Assembly: GCF_010731635.1 (NCBI RefSeq)
Contig: NZ_AP022583.1
Location: forward strand, 3,162,001-3,226,000
Direction of reading: 5' to 3'
DNA from: Mycobacterium noviomagense
Lineage (GTDB): Bacteria > Actinomycetota > Actinomycetes > Mycobacteriales > Mycobacteriaceae
Length of the DNA: 64,000 nt
The position numbers and the translations under genes are program-made. Position 1 is the stretch's first letter. Every line of letters begins with the position of its first letter. This document shows, piece after piece, positions 7,881 to 17,500 of this stretch. The notes beneath the pieces were generated by a model. It was not told the DNA's origin. It did not search any database and was given only the letters and a program-made list of their open reading frames with translations.

Positions 7881-8798
7881 ATGTACGAACAGATCGACAC
7901 CACCGCGCCGGACGCCACTGGCGTCGGTTCACGCATCGATCCGGTTCTCGCCCGGAGTTGGTTATTGGTCAACGGCGCGCATCCCGACCGGTTCGAAGAC
8001 GCTGCGCGCTCTCCTGCGGACATCGTCGTGCTCGACATCGAGGATGCGGTCGCTCCCAAGGACAAGGCGGCAGCTCGCGACCACGTGGCGCGTTGGCTTC
8101 GCGCCGGAAACACCGATTGGGTTCGCATCAACGGTTTCGGCACCCCATGGTGGGCGGACGATCTCGGCATGCTGACCGACACCTCGGTCGGCGGGGTGAT
8201 GCTGGCGATGGTCGAATCGGTGGACCATGTGACCGAGACAGCGAAACGACTGCCTAACGTGCCAATCGTGGCGCTGGTCGAAACAGCCCGGGGCCTGGAA
8301 CGCATCACTGAGATCGCTTCCGCCAAGGGCACTTTCCGGCTTGCGTTCGGGATCGGCGATTTCCGCCGCGACACTGGTTTCGGAGAAGACCCGGCGACGC
8401 TGGCTTACGCCCGCTCACGCTTCACCATCGCCGCCAAGGCGGCCAACCTGCCCAGTGCCATCGACGGGCCGACTATCGGCTCCAACCCGCTGAAATTGAT
8501 CGAGGCGACCGCTGTCTCCGCGGAGTTTGGGATGACGGGCAAGATCTGCCTCTCTCCGGACCAATGTTCCGTGGTCAATGACGGACTATCCCCATCACAG
8601 GATGAAATCGCCTGGGCCAAAGAGTTTTTCGCTGAGTTCGAACGCGACGGGGGAGAGATTCGCAACGGGTCCGATCTTCCGCGCATCGCCAGAGCCACCA
8701 AGATCCTGGATCTGGCTCGTGCCTACGGGATCGAAGCTGCTGAGTTCGAGGACGAACCGGTTCACCGGCCCGCGCCTTCGGACACCTACCACTACTGA
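7881..8798 (+). CDS. CitE-like CoA-ester lyase (HpcH/HpaI family)
   Basis: The 305-residue protein belongs to the citrate-lyase-beta-like group that cleaves or forms malyl-CoA-type esters with Mg2+. Recognisable parts are VVLDIEDAVAPKDKAAARDH (metal and CoA site), ALVETARGLERITEIA (catalytic Glu-Arg) and FRLAFGIGDFRRDTGFG. It matches the length and style of H37Rv Rv3075c. The ATG at 7881 was chosen because homologues begin near here; the open frame upstream overlaps the divergent glycosidase promoter. Confidence 0.82.
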   Translation: MYEQIDTTAPDATGVGSRIDPVLARSWLLVNGAHPDRFEDAARSPADIVVLDIEDAVAPKDKAAARDHVARWLRAGNTDWVRINGFGTPWWADDLGMLTDTSVGGVMLAMVESVDHVTETAKRLPNVPIVALVETARGLERITEIASAKGTFRLAFGIGDFRRDTGFGEDPATLAYARSRFTIAAKAANLPSAIDGPTIGSNPLKLIEATAVSAEFGMTGKICLSPDQCSVVNDGLSPSQDEIAWAKEFFAEFERDGGEIRNGSDLPRIARATKILDLARAYGIEAAEFEDEPVHRPAPSDTYHY

Positions 8799-8804
8799 CG
8801 GCGG

Positions 8805-9593
8805 CTAGCGTCGAGCCCACGTTGCTGGACGCTTTTCAAGGAATGCGCACATGCCCTCTTGGGCATCGTCGGCGCGGGCGTTCATGGCCATGACCGCCTT
8901 CGTCAGATCGTAGGCCCGGTGTTCGTCGAGCTCGATCTGCGCGTAGAACGCTTCCTTGCCGATCCCTACGGTCAGCGGGCTGGATGCCACGATGGCGTCG
9001 ACGATGGCGCCGAGTTCGTCGTCAATCGAGTCCGCAGGCACCACGCGATTCACCAGGCCCCACTCGTGGGCGGTCTCAGCGGAGATCGGTTGGCCGGTAA
9101 GCAACATTTCCAGGGCACGCTTCCTGCCGATCGCGCGCGACAACGGCACCATCGGGGTCGAGCAGAACAGCCCGAGCTTCACCCCCGGGGTGGCGAAACG
9201 TGCTGCGTGGGTCGCCACGGCGAGGTCGCAGGCGGCGACAAGCTGACAGCCCGCCGCTGTCGCCATTCCCTCGACCTTCGCGATCACCGGTTGGGGCAGG
9301 CGGTGAATAGTCTCCATGAGGTCGGTGCATACCTCGAACAGGCGCTGGTAAAAGGCGACGTCGCGGCCGACCATCTCGCTCAAGTCGTGCCCCGCGGAGA
9401 ACACCGGCCCTACCGCGTCGATGACGATCACCCGCACGCCAGGATCTTCACTGAGCCGGCGCAGCCTGGCGATCAATTCCTCCGTCAGCTCGAGGCTGAG
9501 CGCGTTGCGTTTCTCCGGTCGGTTGAGGGTGATGCGAGCCACCTGCCCTTCCGCGCGTACCAAGACGGGTGCGTCGGTTGCGAGCCTGCTCAT
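8805..9593 (-). CDS. enoyl-CoA hydratase family protein
   Basis: A crotonase-fold protein of 262 residues with [20 protein letters not shown], the oxyanion segment [10 protein letters not shown] and [20 protein letters not shown]. The [20 protein letters not shown] region lacks the pair of acidic residues of classical hydratases, which fits the enoyl-CoA hydratase domain-containing protein 3 (ECHDC3) subgroup. ATG at 9593 is used; an alternative ATG lies four codons upstream and neither has a strong ribosome site. It converges on the CitE-like gene with a six-base gap. Confidence 0.85.
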   Translation of the reverse strand: MSRLATDAPVLVRAEGQVARITLNRPEKRNALSLELTEELIARLRRLSEDPGVRVIVIDAVGPVFSAGHDLSEMVGRDVAFYQRLFEVCTDLMETIHRLPQPVIAKVEGMATAAGCQLVAACDLAVATHAARFATPGVKLGLFCSTPMVPLSRAIGRKRALEMLLTGQPISAETAHEWGLVNRVVPADSIDDELGAIVDAIVASSPLTVGIGKEAFYAQIELDEHRAYDLTKAVMAMNARADDAQEGMCAFLEKRPATWARR

Positions 9594-9731
9594 GCAGGGG
9601 AGCATACGTCTGGCTAATCGAGCCAGGACAGCGTCGGAGCACCGGCCGCTGCCCGAACCACTCAACTGTGTAGGTCGACGGTCGCGTCCGTTTTGGACGT
9701 GTCTTCAGCCAGCGGTCGATAGGTTCACTGT

Positions 9732-10628
9732 GTGTATCTGATCGTGGGGGATGCTTGGGCTTCGAGCAGAGTGAACGACCTGGTTGTCGAGCTGCTCCTG
9801 GGCAACGGTGAGCAGGTGCGGGTAGTGGTGCGTCGCCACGATGCCCGCGCCAGTCGACTTCGCGAACTCGGGGCCGAAGTCGTGGTCACAGATCTCACTA
9901 GTTCTGGGCATGTTGCCGACGCGATGCGGGGTATCAGGCGGATCTTGTTCAACACTCGCGTCTCTTTGGAGTATCTGCAGGAAACCGCGATTGTCTGCGC
10001 CGCGGCTCGCGAACTGGGCGCCGTCGAGGTGGTCATCAACATGTCCCAGATGACGGTGGCGCAGATGACACTGACGAGCACCCAGGAGTCTCGTGCGCAC
10101 CGGCTGTACTGGCTCGCCGAGCAGATCATGAACTGGTCGGGCCTACCGGTTGTGCATGTGCGTCCCACCGTGTTACTGGACAGTCCGCTGTTCACGGTGC
10201 TGGCCAGGCGATCCGTGCGCGAACACGGCGTTCTTGCTCTGCCGTTCGGCGCCGGTCGCACCTCGCCGATCGCCGCCGACGACGTCGCGCGGGTGGTTGC
10301 TACCCTCCTGCTCGCCCCGCCGAAGACCGGGCAGGTCTACGGTCTGACCGGTCCGCAGGAGCTTGACATCCATGGTCTGGCCGAGCAGTACTCCCACGCG
10401 CTGGGCCGCCCGATCACGGCCGAAGACATCCCCCACGACGACTGGGTTCACCAGTACCTGCGGAACTCCGGGCTATCCGACCTGGTTCAGCAGCATCTGG
10501 CCGCCATGGCGCGTCTACATCAGGAGAACCGGTACGACCGCTCGACCGACGACGTCGAGCACATCACCGGTCAACCCGCGCAGACGGTCGAGCAGTACGT
10601 CGCCGCACACCCGGAACTCTTTGCCTAG
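9732..10628 (+). CDS. NmrA-like NAD(P)-binding protein
   Basis: The 298-residue protein has the fold of NmrA/azoreductase-like short-chain reductases: ELLLGNGEQVRVVVRRHDAR, a domain with VEVVINMSQM, the VVHVRPTVLLDS segment and a C-terminal AEDIPHDDWV. The glycine motif near the N-terminus, normally TGATGxxG, reads VGDAWASSRV, so cofactor binding may be lost or changed and the protein may be a sensor. It starts at GTG. An IS630 element is inserted in its TAG stop codon, which is restored by the first base of the element, so the protein is unchanged. Confidence 0.75.
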   Translation: MYLIVGDAWASSRVNDLVVELLLGNGEQVRVVVRRHDARASRLRELGAEVVVTDLTSSGHVADAMRGIRRILFNTRVSLEYLQETAIVCAAARELGAVEVVINMSQMTVAQMTLTSTQESRAHRLYWLAEQIMNWSGLPVVHVRPTVLLDSPLFTVLARRSVREHGVLALPFGAGRTSPIAADDVARVVATLLLAPPKTGQVYGLTGPQELDIHGLAEQYSHALGRPITAEDIPHDDWVHQYLRNSGLSDLVQQHLAAMARLHQENRYDRSTDDVEHITGQPAQTVEQYVAAHPELFA

Positions 10629-11724
10629 TGTCCTGAGTCATTAATTCGTTTGCAGTAGTTGGCAACGGATTCAAGGATTTGGTCGGCGGTCTTGGTCCAG
10701 ACGTAGGGCTTGGGGTCGTCGTTCCAGTTCTCGATCCACGCGCGGATGTCGGCATTGAGTTGCCGCACCGAGGTGTGGGCACCGCGGCGCAGTTTCTTGG
10801 TGGTCAGTTCGGCGAACCAGCGCTCGACCAGGTTGAGCCACGATGAGCTGGTTGGGGTGAAGTGCAGCACAAAGCGCGGATGGTTTGTCAGCCAACGCTT
10901 CACCGCGGGCGTCTTGTGGGTGGATGCGTTGTCGAGCACGACGTGGCAGTCCAGATCGGCGGGCACCTCGGCGTCGATCTTCTTGAGGAACGCCAGGAAC
11001 TCCTGGGAGCGGTGGCGGGCGTGCAGTGAGCCGATGATCTTGCCGGTGGCGAGGTCCAGGGCTGCATAAAGGCTCGAGGTGCCGTGACGGACGTAGTCGT
11101 GGGTGGCGCGTGCCGGGGTGCCCGGCAGCATCGGGAAAACCGGTGCGGTGCGGTTGAGTGCCTGGATCTGGGTCTTCTCGTCCACACACAAGACCATCGC
11201 TCGTTCCGGCGGATCGAGGTACAGCCCGACGATGTCGCGGACCTTGGCGACGAAGAGCGGGTCCTGGACAGCTTCCACGAATCCTGTTTGTGCGGAGCCA
11301 ATCCGAAGGCCCGCCACACCCGAGAGACCATCGACTGCGACAGGCCCAGGTGCTCGGCCATCGATCGGGTCGACCAGTGCGTGGCATCAGCTGGACTGGA
11401 CTCCAACGTCGCGGTGATCAGCACCTCGATTTGCTCGTCACCCACCACCCGGGGCCGGCCCGGTCGAGGTTCGTCGAGCAGTCCGTCGCACCGCTTCTCT
11501 GCGAACCGATTGCGCCACTTGCGGATCGTGTTCCGATCCAATTCCAACCTGTCTGCAAGCTCGACATTGGATCCACCATCGGCGGCAGCCAGCACGATCC
11601 TGGCTCGAAGGGCCAACCCGGCGGCACTCTTGCGCCGCCGCACCCAGCTCTCCAACTCGGCGCGTTCATCCTTGGTCAACACGATCTGCGCGGCATGCGG
11701 TGACGGCATCACCCATACTAACAA
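10625..11724 (-). pseudogene. IS630 transposase, interrupted by a one-base frameshift
   Basis: The first frame (from 11724) gives the helix-turn-helix half: LTKDERAELESWVRRRKSAA, RNTIRKWRNRF and WRAFGLAPHKQDSWKLS. The second frame gives the DDE catalytic half: LCVDEKTQ, VVLDNASTHK and LNLVERWFAELTTK, which supply D, D and E. Related transposases read WKLSKDPLFV at the junction; here the DNA (near 11262-11270) has TCCAGGACCCG, one base short of TCCAAGGACCCG. A programmed frameshift is possible but no slippery heptamer is seen. The final stop TAG is completed by the target TA and a flanking base. Confidence 0.85.
10628..10649 (+). repeat. left terminal inverted repeat of the IS630 element
   Basis: The sequence GTGTCCTGAGTCATTAATTC and two further bases is the exact reverse complement of 11731-11752. 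It also encodes the last residues of the transposase (RINDSGH) on the minus strand. Confidence 0.93.
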
Positions 11725-11730
11725 GAACCC

Positions 11731-11752
11731 ACGAATTAATGACTCAGGACAC
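11731..11752 (-). repeat. right terminal inverted repeat of the IS630 element
   Basis: Exact inverted copy of the left end, directly followed by the duplicated TA at 11753-11754. It lies just upstream of the transposase start. Confidence 0.93.
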
Positions 11753-11781
11753 TAGGTCCTCGTCGCACCCCGTTGGTCGGT

Positions 11782-11835
11782 AACAGAATTCGCCCCGCCC
11801 AGCTCCTCACCGAAGCTGACGGGGCAAATCCTGTT
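11782..11835. terminator. stem-loop terminator candidate
   Basis: AACAGAATTCGCCCCG pairs with CGGGGCAAATCCTGTT at two mismatches around a 22-base loop. It lies 3' of the minus-strand secreted-protein gene and beyond the IS element, so it could end transcription from both sides. Confidence 0.55.
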
Positions 11836-11853
11836 CTGTTGTGCGCGAACGGT

Positions 11854-12357
11854 CTACTGCTGGCCCGGCGCTGGGTTCTCCGGCCCGGTCTGGCCCGGCG
11901 CTGGGTTCTGCGGGCCCTGAGCCGGGTTCTGACCCGGGTTCGTCTGGCCCGGCTGGTAGCCGGCCGGCTGACTCTGCGGATTCTGCGATCCACTTGGCGC
12001 GCAGAACACATTCATTTGCTGTCCGGCGGGCAGCCCGAGGTTCGAAGCGACGGGACCTTGCAGCGTGGCGACTTGCTGCCACGTCGCCCCGGGAGCCGCC
12101 TGGACTGGAGTGCCCTGCGCGGATGCGCCCTGGACGGGAGTCCCAGGGGCCGGAGGATTGATGCCGACGACGCAAACCGGGCCCTGTCCATTGGTACCCT
12201 GACCCGCTGGCGCAGCGGGATTCGCCGGACCCTGGTCGTTGCCCCCTGGCACAGCGGGCGGATTTGGATTAGGCGGTGGATCCGCCCACGCCGCCGCCGC
12301 GAGCGGAACTGCCATGGCGCCTGCTGCCAGAACACCCGTCAGCAACTTCTTGAGCAT
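11854..12357 (-). CDS. secreted proline/glutamine-rich protein
   Basis: A 167-residue protein with a clear Sec signal peptide (MLKKLLTGVLAAGAMAVPLA, cleavage likely after AWA). The mature part is rich in Pro, Gly, Gln and Asn, with irregular repeats of NPAPGQ type at the C-terminus and a central part with two cysteines (PVCVVGINPP and NVFCAPSG) that could form a disulfide. AGGAGAGG precedes the ATG. Cell-wall or surface role is likely; no enzyme motif is present. Confidence 0.75.
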   Translation of the reverse strand: MLKKLLTGVLAAGAMAVPLAAAAWADPPPNPNPPAVPGGNDQGPANPAAPAGQGTNGQGPVCVVGINPPAPGTPVQGASAQGTPVQAAPGATWQQVATLQGPVASNLGLPAGQQMNVFCAPSGSQNPQSQPAGYQPGQTNPGQNPAQGPQNPAPGQTGPENPAPGQQ

Positions 12358-12557
12358 GGTTTCCTCTCCTGTCGTTTGTCGGAACTACGGAACCGACAGG
12401 CCCAACCTATTGCCTCGGCCGCCTGGAATGAAACAGCAGCAAATGCCATGTGTTTGCAGAATGAAAAGAGTGCGCGACCGTTACCCCTGCTGATTCGCAC
12501 TAACCGCGACATTTTCGGCTCACTACTTATTTGGGCAGCAAACTGCCGAAATGGCAG

Positions 12558-13124
12558 CTATCGGGCCACCGGACGCTCCAAGACTAACCCCGCTACACCC
12601 AGTGCGATAAGAACTATCGTCGTGATGCAAGCGAGCGCCAAACCGTAGCCCAGAGAATAGTGCGCTGCGGCCACGTCGAAGGCGTCACCGAAAATCCTCC
12701 GTACGTTCAGCGCGGACGCCAGGCAAAGAACCGAACCGATGCTGGCTAGCAGGGCGACAGCGATAGCGGCCTCTTCGCGTGGGGGCAGCCACAGATACGC
12801 GGCGCCGGCGGCGATAATCAAGACAGCGATTATGGCCACCCACAAGCCGCCGTGACCCACCACGTGTTCAAGAGACTTCGCGGCGTACCGCTCGAACTCC
12901 GGGTCATCCTGAGGCATCGTGATCGAAACTGTTCCTGCCCCAGACACCGACGCCTGCGCGAGGCTGTGTGACTCAGCGCCGATCGCGATGCGGCCCCATT
13001 CCAGGAAGACAGACAGGATCAGAAGGAGCCCAGCGATCAGGATGGCCAGACCAACAGCGCGCTGAGGGCTTTTGCCCTTAACACCAGTTACGACGGTGTC
13101 GGGTCGCCGCCAGCGGCTAGTCAC
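12558..13124 (-). CDS. four-helix integral membrane protein
   Basis: The 188-residue protein starts at GTG and has four hydrophobic segments: about residues 23-45 (VGLAILIAGLLLILSVFLEW), 90-112, 118-140 and 155-182. A loop of about 45 residues between helices 1 and 2 is probably outside the cell. No motif of a known transporter or enzyme is seen. A perfect 12-base palindrome lies about 20 bp upstream of its start. Confidence 0.65.
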   Translation of the reverse strand: MTSRWRRPDTVVTGVKGKSPQRAVGLAILIAGLLLILSVFLEWGRIAIGAESHSLAQASVSGAGTVSITMPQDDPEFERYAAKSLEHVVGHGGLWVAIIAVLIIAAGAAYLWLPPREEAAIAVALLASIGSVLCLASALNVRRIFGDAFDVAAAHYSLGYGLALACITTIVLIALGVAGLVLERPVAR

Positions 13125-13142
13125 ATATTCATTGTTCTGCGC

Positions 13143-13154
13143 GGACGATCGTCC
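13143..13154. promoter_or_regulatory. palindrome upstream of the membrane-protein gene
   Basis: GGACGATCGTCC is a perfect 12-base palindrome about 20 bp before the GTG of the minus-strand gene and about 50 bp from the 3' end of selO. It could be an operator; the binding protein is unknown, and a chance palindrome cannot be excluded. Confidence 0.3.
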
Positions 13155-13204
13155 TTACAACGGTTAACCCAGCGACACCATTGTTGGCGCGCCGACTCGC
13201 ATGG

Positions 13205-14668
13205 TCAGGTGCCGCAGAACGTTCGGTACGCGCCGAAATCCTCTGGGGCAAGGGACGCATACCGCTCCAGGCCCGGCCGTTCGTCGTAGGGCGCGGTCAC
13301 TGCGGCAAGGAGTCGGTGAACGGGATCGAGATCACCCGCCATGGCCGCGGTCAACGCCTCCTCGACGAGATGGTTGCGCGGGATATAGATCGGGTTGACG
13401 CGGTCCATCAACTCGACGTCCGGCTCGAGAGCTCGCCAGCGCGACATCCAGCCGTCGAACCTAGCCAGGTCGATGAATAGACGGCGCACGGGTTCCGCCT
13501 CGGCGCGGCCCGCTTGGCTGAGGCGACGGAAGAACGAGGTGTAGTCGACGTGGCTCTCCCGCAGCAGGTGAAGCAACTCGTCGGCCAGTGCTGCGACGAC
13601 GTCGGCCTCGAGGTCCGCAGAAAAGCCCAGCTTGGCTCGCATGCCCACCGACCAGGCGGCCTGATACTGCGGGCGGAATGCGCCGAATGCCTCCTCGGCG
13701 AGGGCGAACGCCTCGTCGACGTCGTCCGAAATCAACGGGAGAAGCGCTTCAGCTAATCGGGCCAGGTTCCACGCGGCCATCTCCGGCTGGTTGCCGTAGG
13801 AGTAACGGCCCCAAAAGTCGATGGAGCTGAAGACCGTCTCGGGATCGTAGGCCTCCATGAAGGCGCAGGGCCCGTAGTCGATGGTCTCGCCGGAGATGGT
13901 CATGTTGTCGCTGTTCATGACGCCGTGGACGAACCCGACAAGCATCCATCGCGCCACCAGTGACGCCTGGGCAGCGACGACGGCTTGAAACAGTGCGAGG
14001 TAGGGACGCTCGGCTGCGGCGGCGCCCGGATGATGACGGCCGATCGCATGATCGGCCAGGCGTCGCAGCAGGTCGACGTCGCCGGTAGCCGCGGCGTACT
14101 GGAAGCTGCCCACTCGCAGATGGCTGCTGGCGACGCGGACCAGCAAGGCGCCAGGCAGTAGCGTCTCGCGCTGTACCGGACGCCCCGTGGCCACCACGGC
14201 CAGCGATCGCGTCGTCGGAACACCCAGCGCGTGCATCGCCTCGCTGACGATGTATTCGCGCAGCATCGGTCCAACGACGGCCAGGCCGTCACCGCCACGC
14301 GCGAACGGCGTCGGGCCGGACCCCTTCAGGTGGATGTCCCGAAGGCCGCCGTTGCCGTCGACCAGCTCCCCGAGAAGCAAGGCTCGACCATCGCCCAACC
14401 GCGGGGCGTAGCCGCCGAATTGATGCCCGGCGTAGGCCTGGGCTACCGGAGTGGCATCGGCGGGAAGCCGGTTGCCCACCAGGAAACGCAGCCCGTCAGG
14501 CGTTCGCAGCCAGCCCGCGTCCAGCCCGAGGTGGGCGGCCAGCGGCTCGTTGAGCACCAGCAGTTGCGCGTCGGGAGGCGTCTCGGCTTGCCAGCGCACA
14601 CCCATCTCCGGCAACTCGCGGGCGAAGCGGTCCTGCAGGACGACGGTTGTATCCGGTGCAACGCTCAC
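13205..14668 (-). CDS. selO: protein adenylyltransferase SelO (YdiU/UPF0061)
   Basis: SelO is a pseudokinase that transfers AMP from ATP to Ser, Thr or Tyr of target proteins, with roles in oxidative stress. The 487-residue length is normal. Hallmarks are [54 protein letters not shown] and [20 protein letters not shown], with the metal-binding N and DYG. A cysteine three residues from the C-terminus (FCGT) sits where eukaryotic SelO has selenocysteine. The start is GTG. A 28-base gap follows the hydrolase gene upstream, so they may share a transcript. Confidence 0.95.
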   Translation of the reverse strand: MSVAPDTTVVLQDRFARELPEMGVRWQAETPPDAQLLVLNEPLAAHLGLDAGWLRTPDGLRFLVGNRLPADATPVAQAYAGHQFGGYAPRLGDGRALLLGELVDGNGGLRDIHLKGSGPTPFARGGDGLAVVGPMLREYIVSEAMHALGVPTTRSLAVVATGRPVQRETLLPGALLVRVASSHLRVGSFQYAAATGDVDLLRRLADHAIGRHHPGAAAAERPYLALFQAVVAAQASLVARWMLVGFVHGVMNSDNMTISGETIDYGPCAFMEAYDPETVFSSIDFWGRYSYGNQPEMAAWNLARLAEALLPLISDDVDEAFALAEEAFGAFRPQYQAAWSVGMRAKLGFSADLEADVVAALADELLHLLRESHVDYTSFFRRLSQAGRAEAEPVRRLFIDLARFDGWMSRWRALEPDVELMDRVNPIYIPRNHLVEEALTAAMAGDLDPVHRLLAAVTAPYDERPGLERYASLAPEDFGAYRTFCGT

Positions 14669-14696
14669 GTCACCAGGCTACGGGCGGCGGCTGCGT

Positions 14697-15947
14697 TCAA
14701 CGGTCGAGCAGCCCGGACTGCGCCAGCGCATGGTCCACGAATCGCTGTACTGGCCGCGAGCGGTAGAACCAGGTATGGCCGCCGGGGTACCAACAGATCT
14801 CGGGTTTGCCCCAGTGTTGCCACAGCCGGGTCGCTTCTTCGCGTGGGTGTACCAATCTGTCGGCGATCCCGACGTAGATGAAGCGGCCCTGCTCGGGCAC
14901 CAGGGGAGTCAGCGCAAGCGGAGAGATCATCCGGCCGATCGGCTTGGCCAGTTCCAGCGTTCGAGCGAGCGCGTCGTAGTGGCTGAGGCCGGTATGGCGG
15001 CTGACCAGTTCGACCAGGTCGACGGGAGGAACACCGAGAATCGCGCAAGCCAGGTCGCCATCGAGGCTGGCGACCAGCGATGTGAGGTAGGCGCCGAGGG
15101 AGATGCCGTTTAGCCCGATTGCGGCGGGTCCCTGTGACCGGATCCATGACAGCAGGCGCCGGAGATCCCAAACCGCTTGCGCCACACCGTGAACGTCGTC
15201 GAGTACGTCTGCGCTGGGGAACGAGGTGCCCTTCGGTAGGCCGCGGGCGCGCGGGCCGTGCATGGGAAGCACCGGAAGTACGACATTCAGGCCAAGGTCG
15301 GAGTACAGATGCCACGCTCGAAACAGCGTGAGGTCGAGTGCCGCCCTTCCCATTTCCGCGCCGTGCACGCAGACGAGCCATGGTCGGGGCTCGCTGTGCC
15401 GCAGCATCAAGGCGTACACGCGGTTGTTGGAGACATAGCCAAGCCAGCGTTCTCGCCCCGGTTCTCCTGGATGCGGCTCATATTCGCTGTCGAAGGCCAT
15501 GCGTTCGTAGGTGCGACCGCGGCTGTTCACTGGACTGATCGACACGCGGCTGGGTGGTGCGGGTGTGGGGAAAAAGCCCTCGGGATGCTCAAGCCAGCCC
15601 TTTTGGCCATACAGGTCGAGTGCCGCGATCACCTCGCGGTGGATGCGTTCTTGTGTCGGCGCGTCGGGCGCCGACCGCAGCACGTGAAAACCCAGCAGCA
15701 CGATTTCGTCGAGGAACGCCTGAGCCGCCAGCGTGATACTGGGTCGTCCCACGGGCAGCTCGCCAGGCTGACGATCCAAGTAGTCAGCCCAGGACCGCGC
15801 GTAGAAACCACCGGTCCGGGTGAACGGCCCCAGCGCCTGCCACAGCGGACCGGTAACGGCGCGCCGCTGATCCGAAAACCCCCGTCCCCGGTGACCCGAG
15901 GGAGAAGCCGACGGGATCGTGTGTTCGGCCCTCTCGTCCATCTCCAC
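14697..15947 (-). CDS. alpha/beta hydrolase, esterase/lipase-like
   Basis: The 416-residue protein has an N-terminal extension of about 170 residues and a C-terminal alpha/beta-hydrolase domain. The nucleophile elbow is LNGISLGAY (Ser), the acid probably in GIADRLVHP (Asp) and the base in YPGGHTWFY (His). PWLVCVHGAEMG is the oxyanion strand. No signal peptide. It lies between SelO and a divergent WS/DGAT gene, in a lipid-metabolism group, so a lipid ester is the likely substrate. Confidence 0.75.
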   Translation of the reverse strand: MEMDERAEHTIPSASPSGHRGRGFSDQRRAVTGPLWQALGPFTRTGGFYARSWADYLDRQPGELPVGRPSITLAAQAFLDEIVLLGFHVLRSAPDAPTQERIHREVIAALDLYGQKGWLEHPEGFFPTPAPPSRVSISPVNSRGRTYERMAFDSEYEPHPGEPGRERWLGYVSNNRVYALMLRHSEPRPWLVCVHGAEMGRAALDLTLFRAWHLYSDLGLNVVLPVLPMHGPRARGLPKGTSFPSADVLDDVHGVAQAVWDLRRLLSWIRSQGPAAIGLNGISLGAYLTSLVASLDGDLACAILGVPPVDLVELVSRHTGLSHYDALARTLELAKPIGRMISPLALTPLVPEQGRFIYVGIADRLVHPREEATRLWQHWGKPEICWYPGGHTWFYRSRPVQRFVDHALAQSGLLDR

Positions 15948-16085
15948 CCCCTACTGCCCGGCTTCGGCCGGGCAAGAGATCGGATGTCACCGAGCCTAAT
16001 GACTATCAGCGAAACGAGTCCGCGACTTAGCGGGCCTTCAGGCGATGGCGAATTCGCGTCGGTGTCCGCTACGCGTCCCTAGGCT

Positions 16086-17480
16086 ATGGACATGAAACGG
16101 CTTGGCAGCGCTGATGCGGCGTTCTGGTTTGCAGAAACGCCGGGCTGGCATATGCATGTCGGCGGCTTGATGATCTGCGATCCGTCGGATGCCCCGGACT
16201 TCTCTTTCGACACGGTCCGCGACCTACTGGCCAGCCGTCTGCCGGAAATGCCGCAGCTGCGCTATCGGGTGGCCGGGGCACCGCTGGGGTTAGACCGGCC
16301 ATGGTTTGTTGAGGACGCCGACCTCGACATCGACTTCCACATCCGCCGCATCGCGGTACCGCCGCCGGGCGGCCGCAAAGAACTCGACGACCTGATCGGG
16401 CGGTTGATGTCCTACAAATTGGATCGCGGCCGGCCGCTATGGGAGATGTGGTTCATCGAAGGCGTCGAACACGGCCGAGTGGCCACCCTGACCAAAATGC
16501 ACCACGCCCTCATCGACGGCGTCTCCGGCGCCGGGCTCAGCGAAATCATGCTTGACGCCACCCCCGAACCGCGCCCGCCCGCCGATGAGCCGAAGGACTC
16601 GCTTGTCGGTATCGGCATCCCGCGCTTCGAAATCCGCGCGGTCGGCGGGCTTTTCAACCTCGCCGTGCGGACGCCTTATCGGATGATGCGCATGGTCGAG
16701 CAGGTTGCGCGCCAGCAGCTAGCGGTGCGTGGGCTGAACAACAAGCCGCCCCGCTATTTCGACGCGCCGATCACACGCTTCAACGCCCCGGTATCGCCGC
16801 ACCGGCGCATCAGCGGCAGCAGGGTGCCGCTGAACCGCGTCAAAGCGGTCAAAGACGCCTTCGCCGTGAAGGTCAACGATGTCGTGCTGGCGATCGTGTG
16901 CGGAGCCATGCGCAGCTACTTGGATGATCGAGAAGAGCTGCCAGACCGGCCGCTGCTGGCCCAGGTGCCGGTGTCCACCCGCCGCGAGAACAGCGATATC
17001 GGAAACCAGATCAGCTCGATGACGGTCAGCCTTCCGACCAATATGGCCGATCCGGGTGAGCGGATGAAAGCCATCCATGCCAGCACGCAGGGCGCCAAGT
17101 CGATGGCGAAAGCCCTTACGGCACACCAGATAATGGGTTTGACCGAGACGACTCCGCCCGGGCTGCTGGGACTGGCAGCGCGGGCATACACCGCCAGCCG
17201 GCTCGGGCGAAACGTCGCCCCGATCAACCTCGTGGTCTCCAACGTGCCAGGACCCGATTTCCCGATTTACATGGCCGGCGCCGTGGTGGAAACGCTGGTG
17301 CCGATCGGTCCCCTGGTCATGGACGTCGGGCTGAACGTCACGTGCTTCAGCTACTGCGGATCGGTGGACTTCGGTTTCGTCACCACGCCTGAGATCGCAA
17401 ACGACATAGACGAATTGGCCGACGGCATCGAACCTGCGCTGCGCGAACTGGAGCACGCCGCCCGCATCGACGCGAACTGA
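16086..17480 (+). CDS. wax ester synthase/diacylglycerol acyltransferase (WS/DGAT)
   Basis: The enzyme makes triacylglycerol or wax esters from acyl-CoA. At 464 residues it has the usual length. The active-site HHxxxDG motif is [11 protein letters not shown] (about residue 140). Other conserved parts are the [17 protein letters not shown] segment and the [19 protein letters not shown] motif near the C-terminus. Two ATG codons lie close together (16086 and 16092). It is divergent from the alpha/beta hydrolase gene and convergent with fadD6, which could supply its acyl-CoA. Confidence 0.9.
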   Translation: MDMKRLGSADAAFWFAETPGWHMHVGGLMICDPSDAPDFSFDTVRDLLASRLPEMPQLRYRVAGAPLGLDRPWFVEDADLDIDFHIRRIAVPPPGGRKELDDLIGRLMSYKLDRGRPLWEMWFIEGVEHGRVATLTKMHHALIDGVSGAGLSEIMLDATPEPRPPADEPKDSLVGIGIPRFEIRAVGGLFNLAVRTPYRMMRMVEQVARQQLAVRGLNNKPPRYFDAPITRFNAPVSPHRRISGSRVPLNRVKAVKDAFAVKVNDVVLAIVCGAMRSYLDDREELPDRPLLAQVPVSTRRENSDIGNQISSMTVSLPTNMADPGERMKAIHASTQGAKSMAKALTAHQIMGLTETTPPGLLGLAARAYTASRLGRNVAPINLVVSNVPGPDFPIYMAGAVVETLVPIGPLVMDVGLNVTCFSYCGSVDFGFVTTPEIANDIDELADGIEPALRELEHAARIDAN

Positions 17481-17500
17481 GCGCAGCTGTGGACGGTTCG

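Larger units (their letters stand above)
10626..11754 (-). mobile_element. IS630-family insertion sequence with TA target duplication
   Basis: Perfect 22-base terminal inverted repeats (10628-10649 and 11731-11752) enclose one transposase gene. Both ends are flanked by TA (10626-10627 and 11753-11754), the target duplication of the IS630/Tc1 superfamily. The element proper is 1,125 bp. Its target was the TA of the stop codon of the upstream NmrA-like gene. The transposase carries a frameshift, so this copy is probably not active by itself. Identical ends suggest a recent insertion. Confidence 0.93.
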
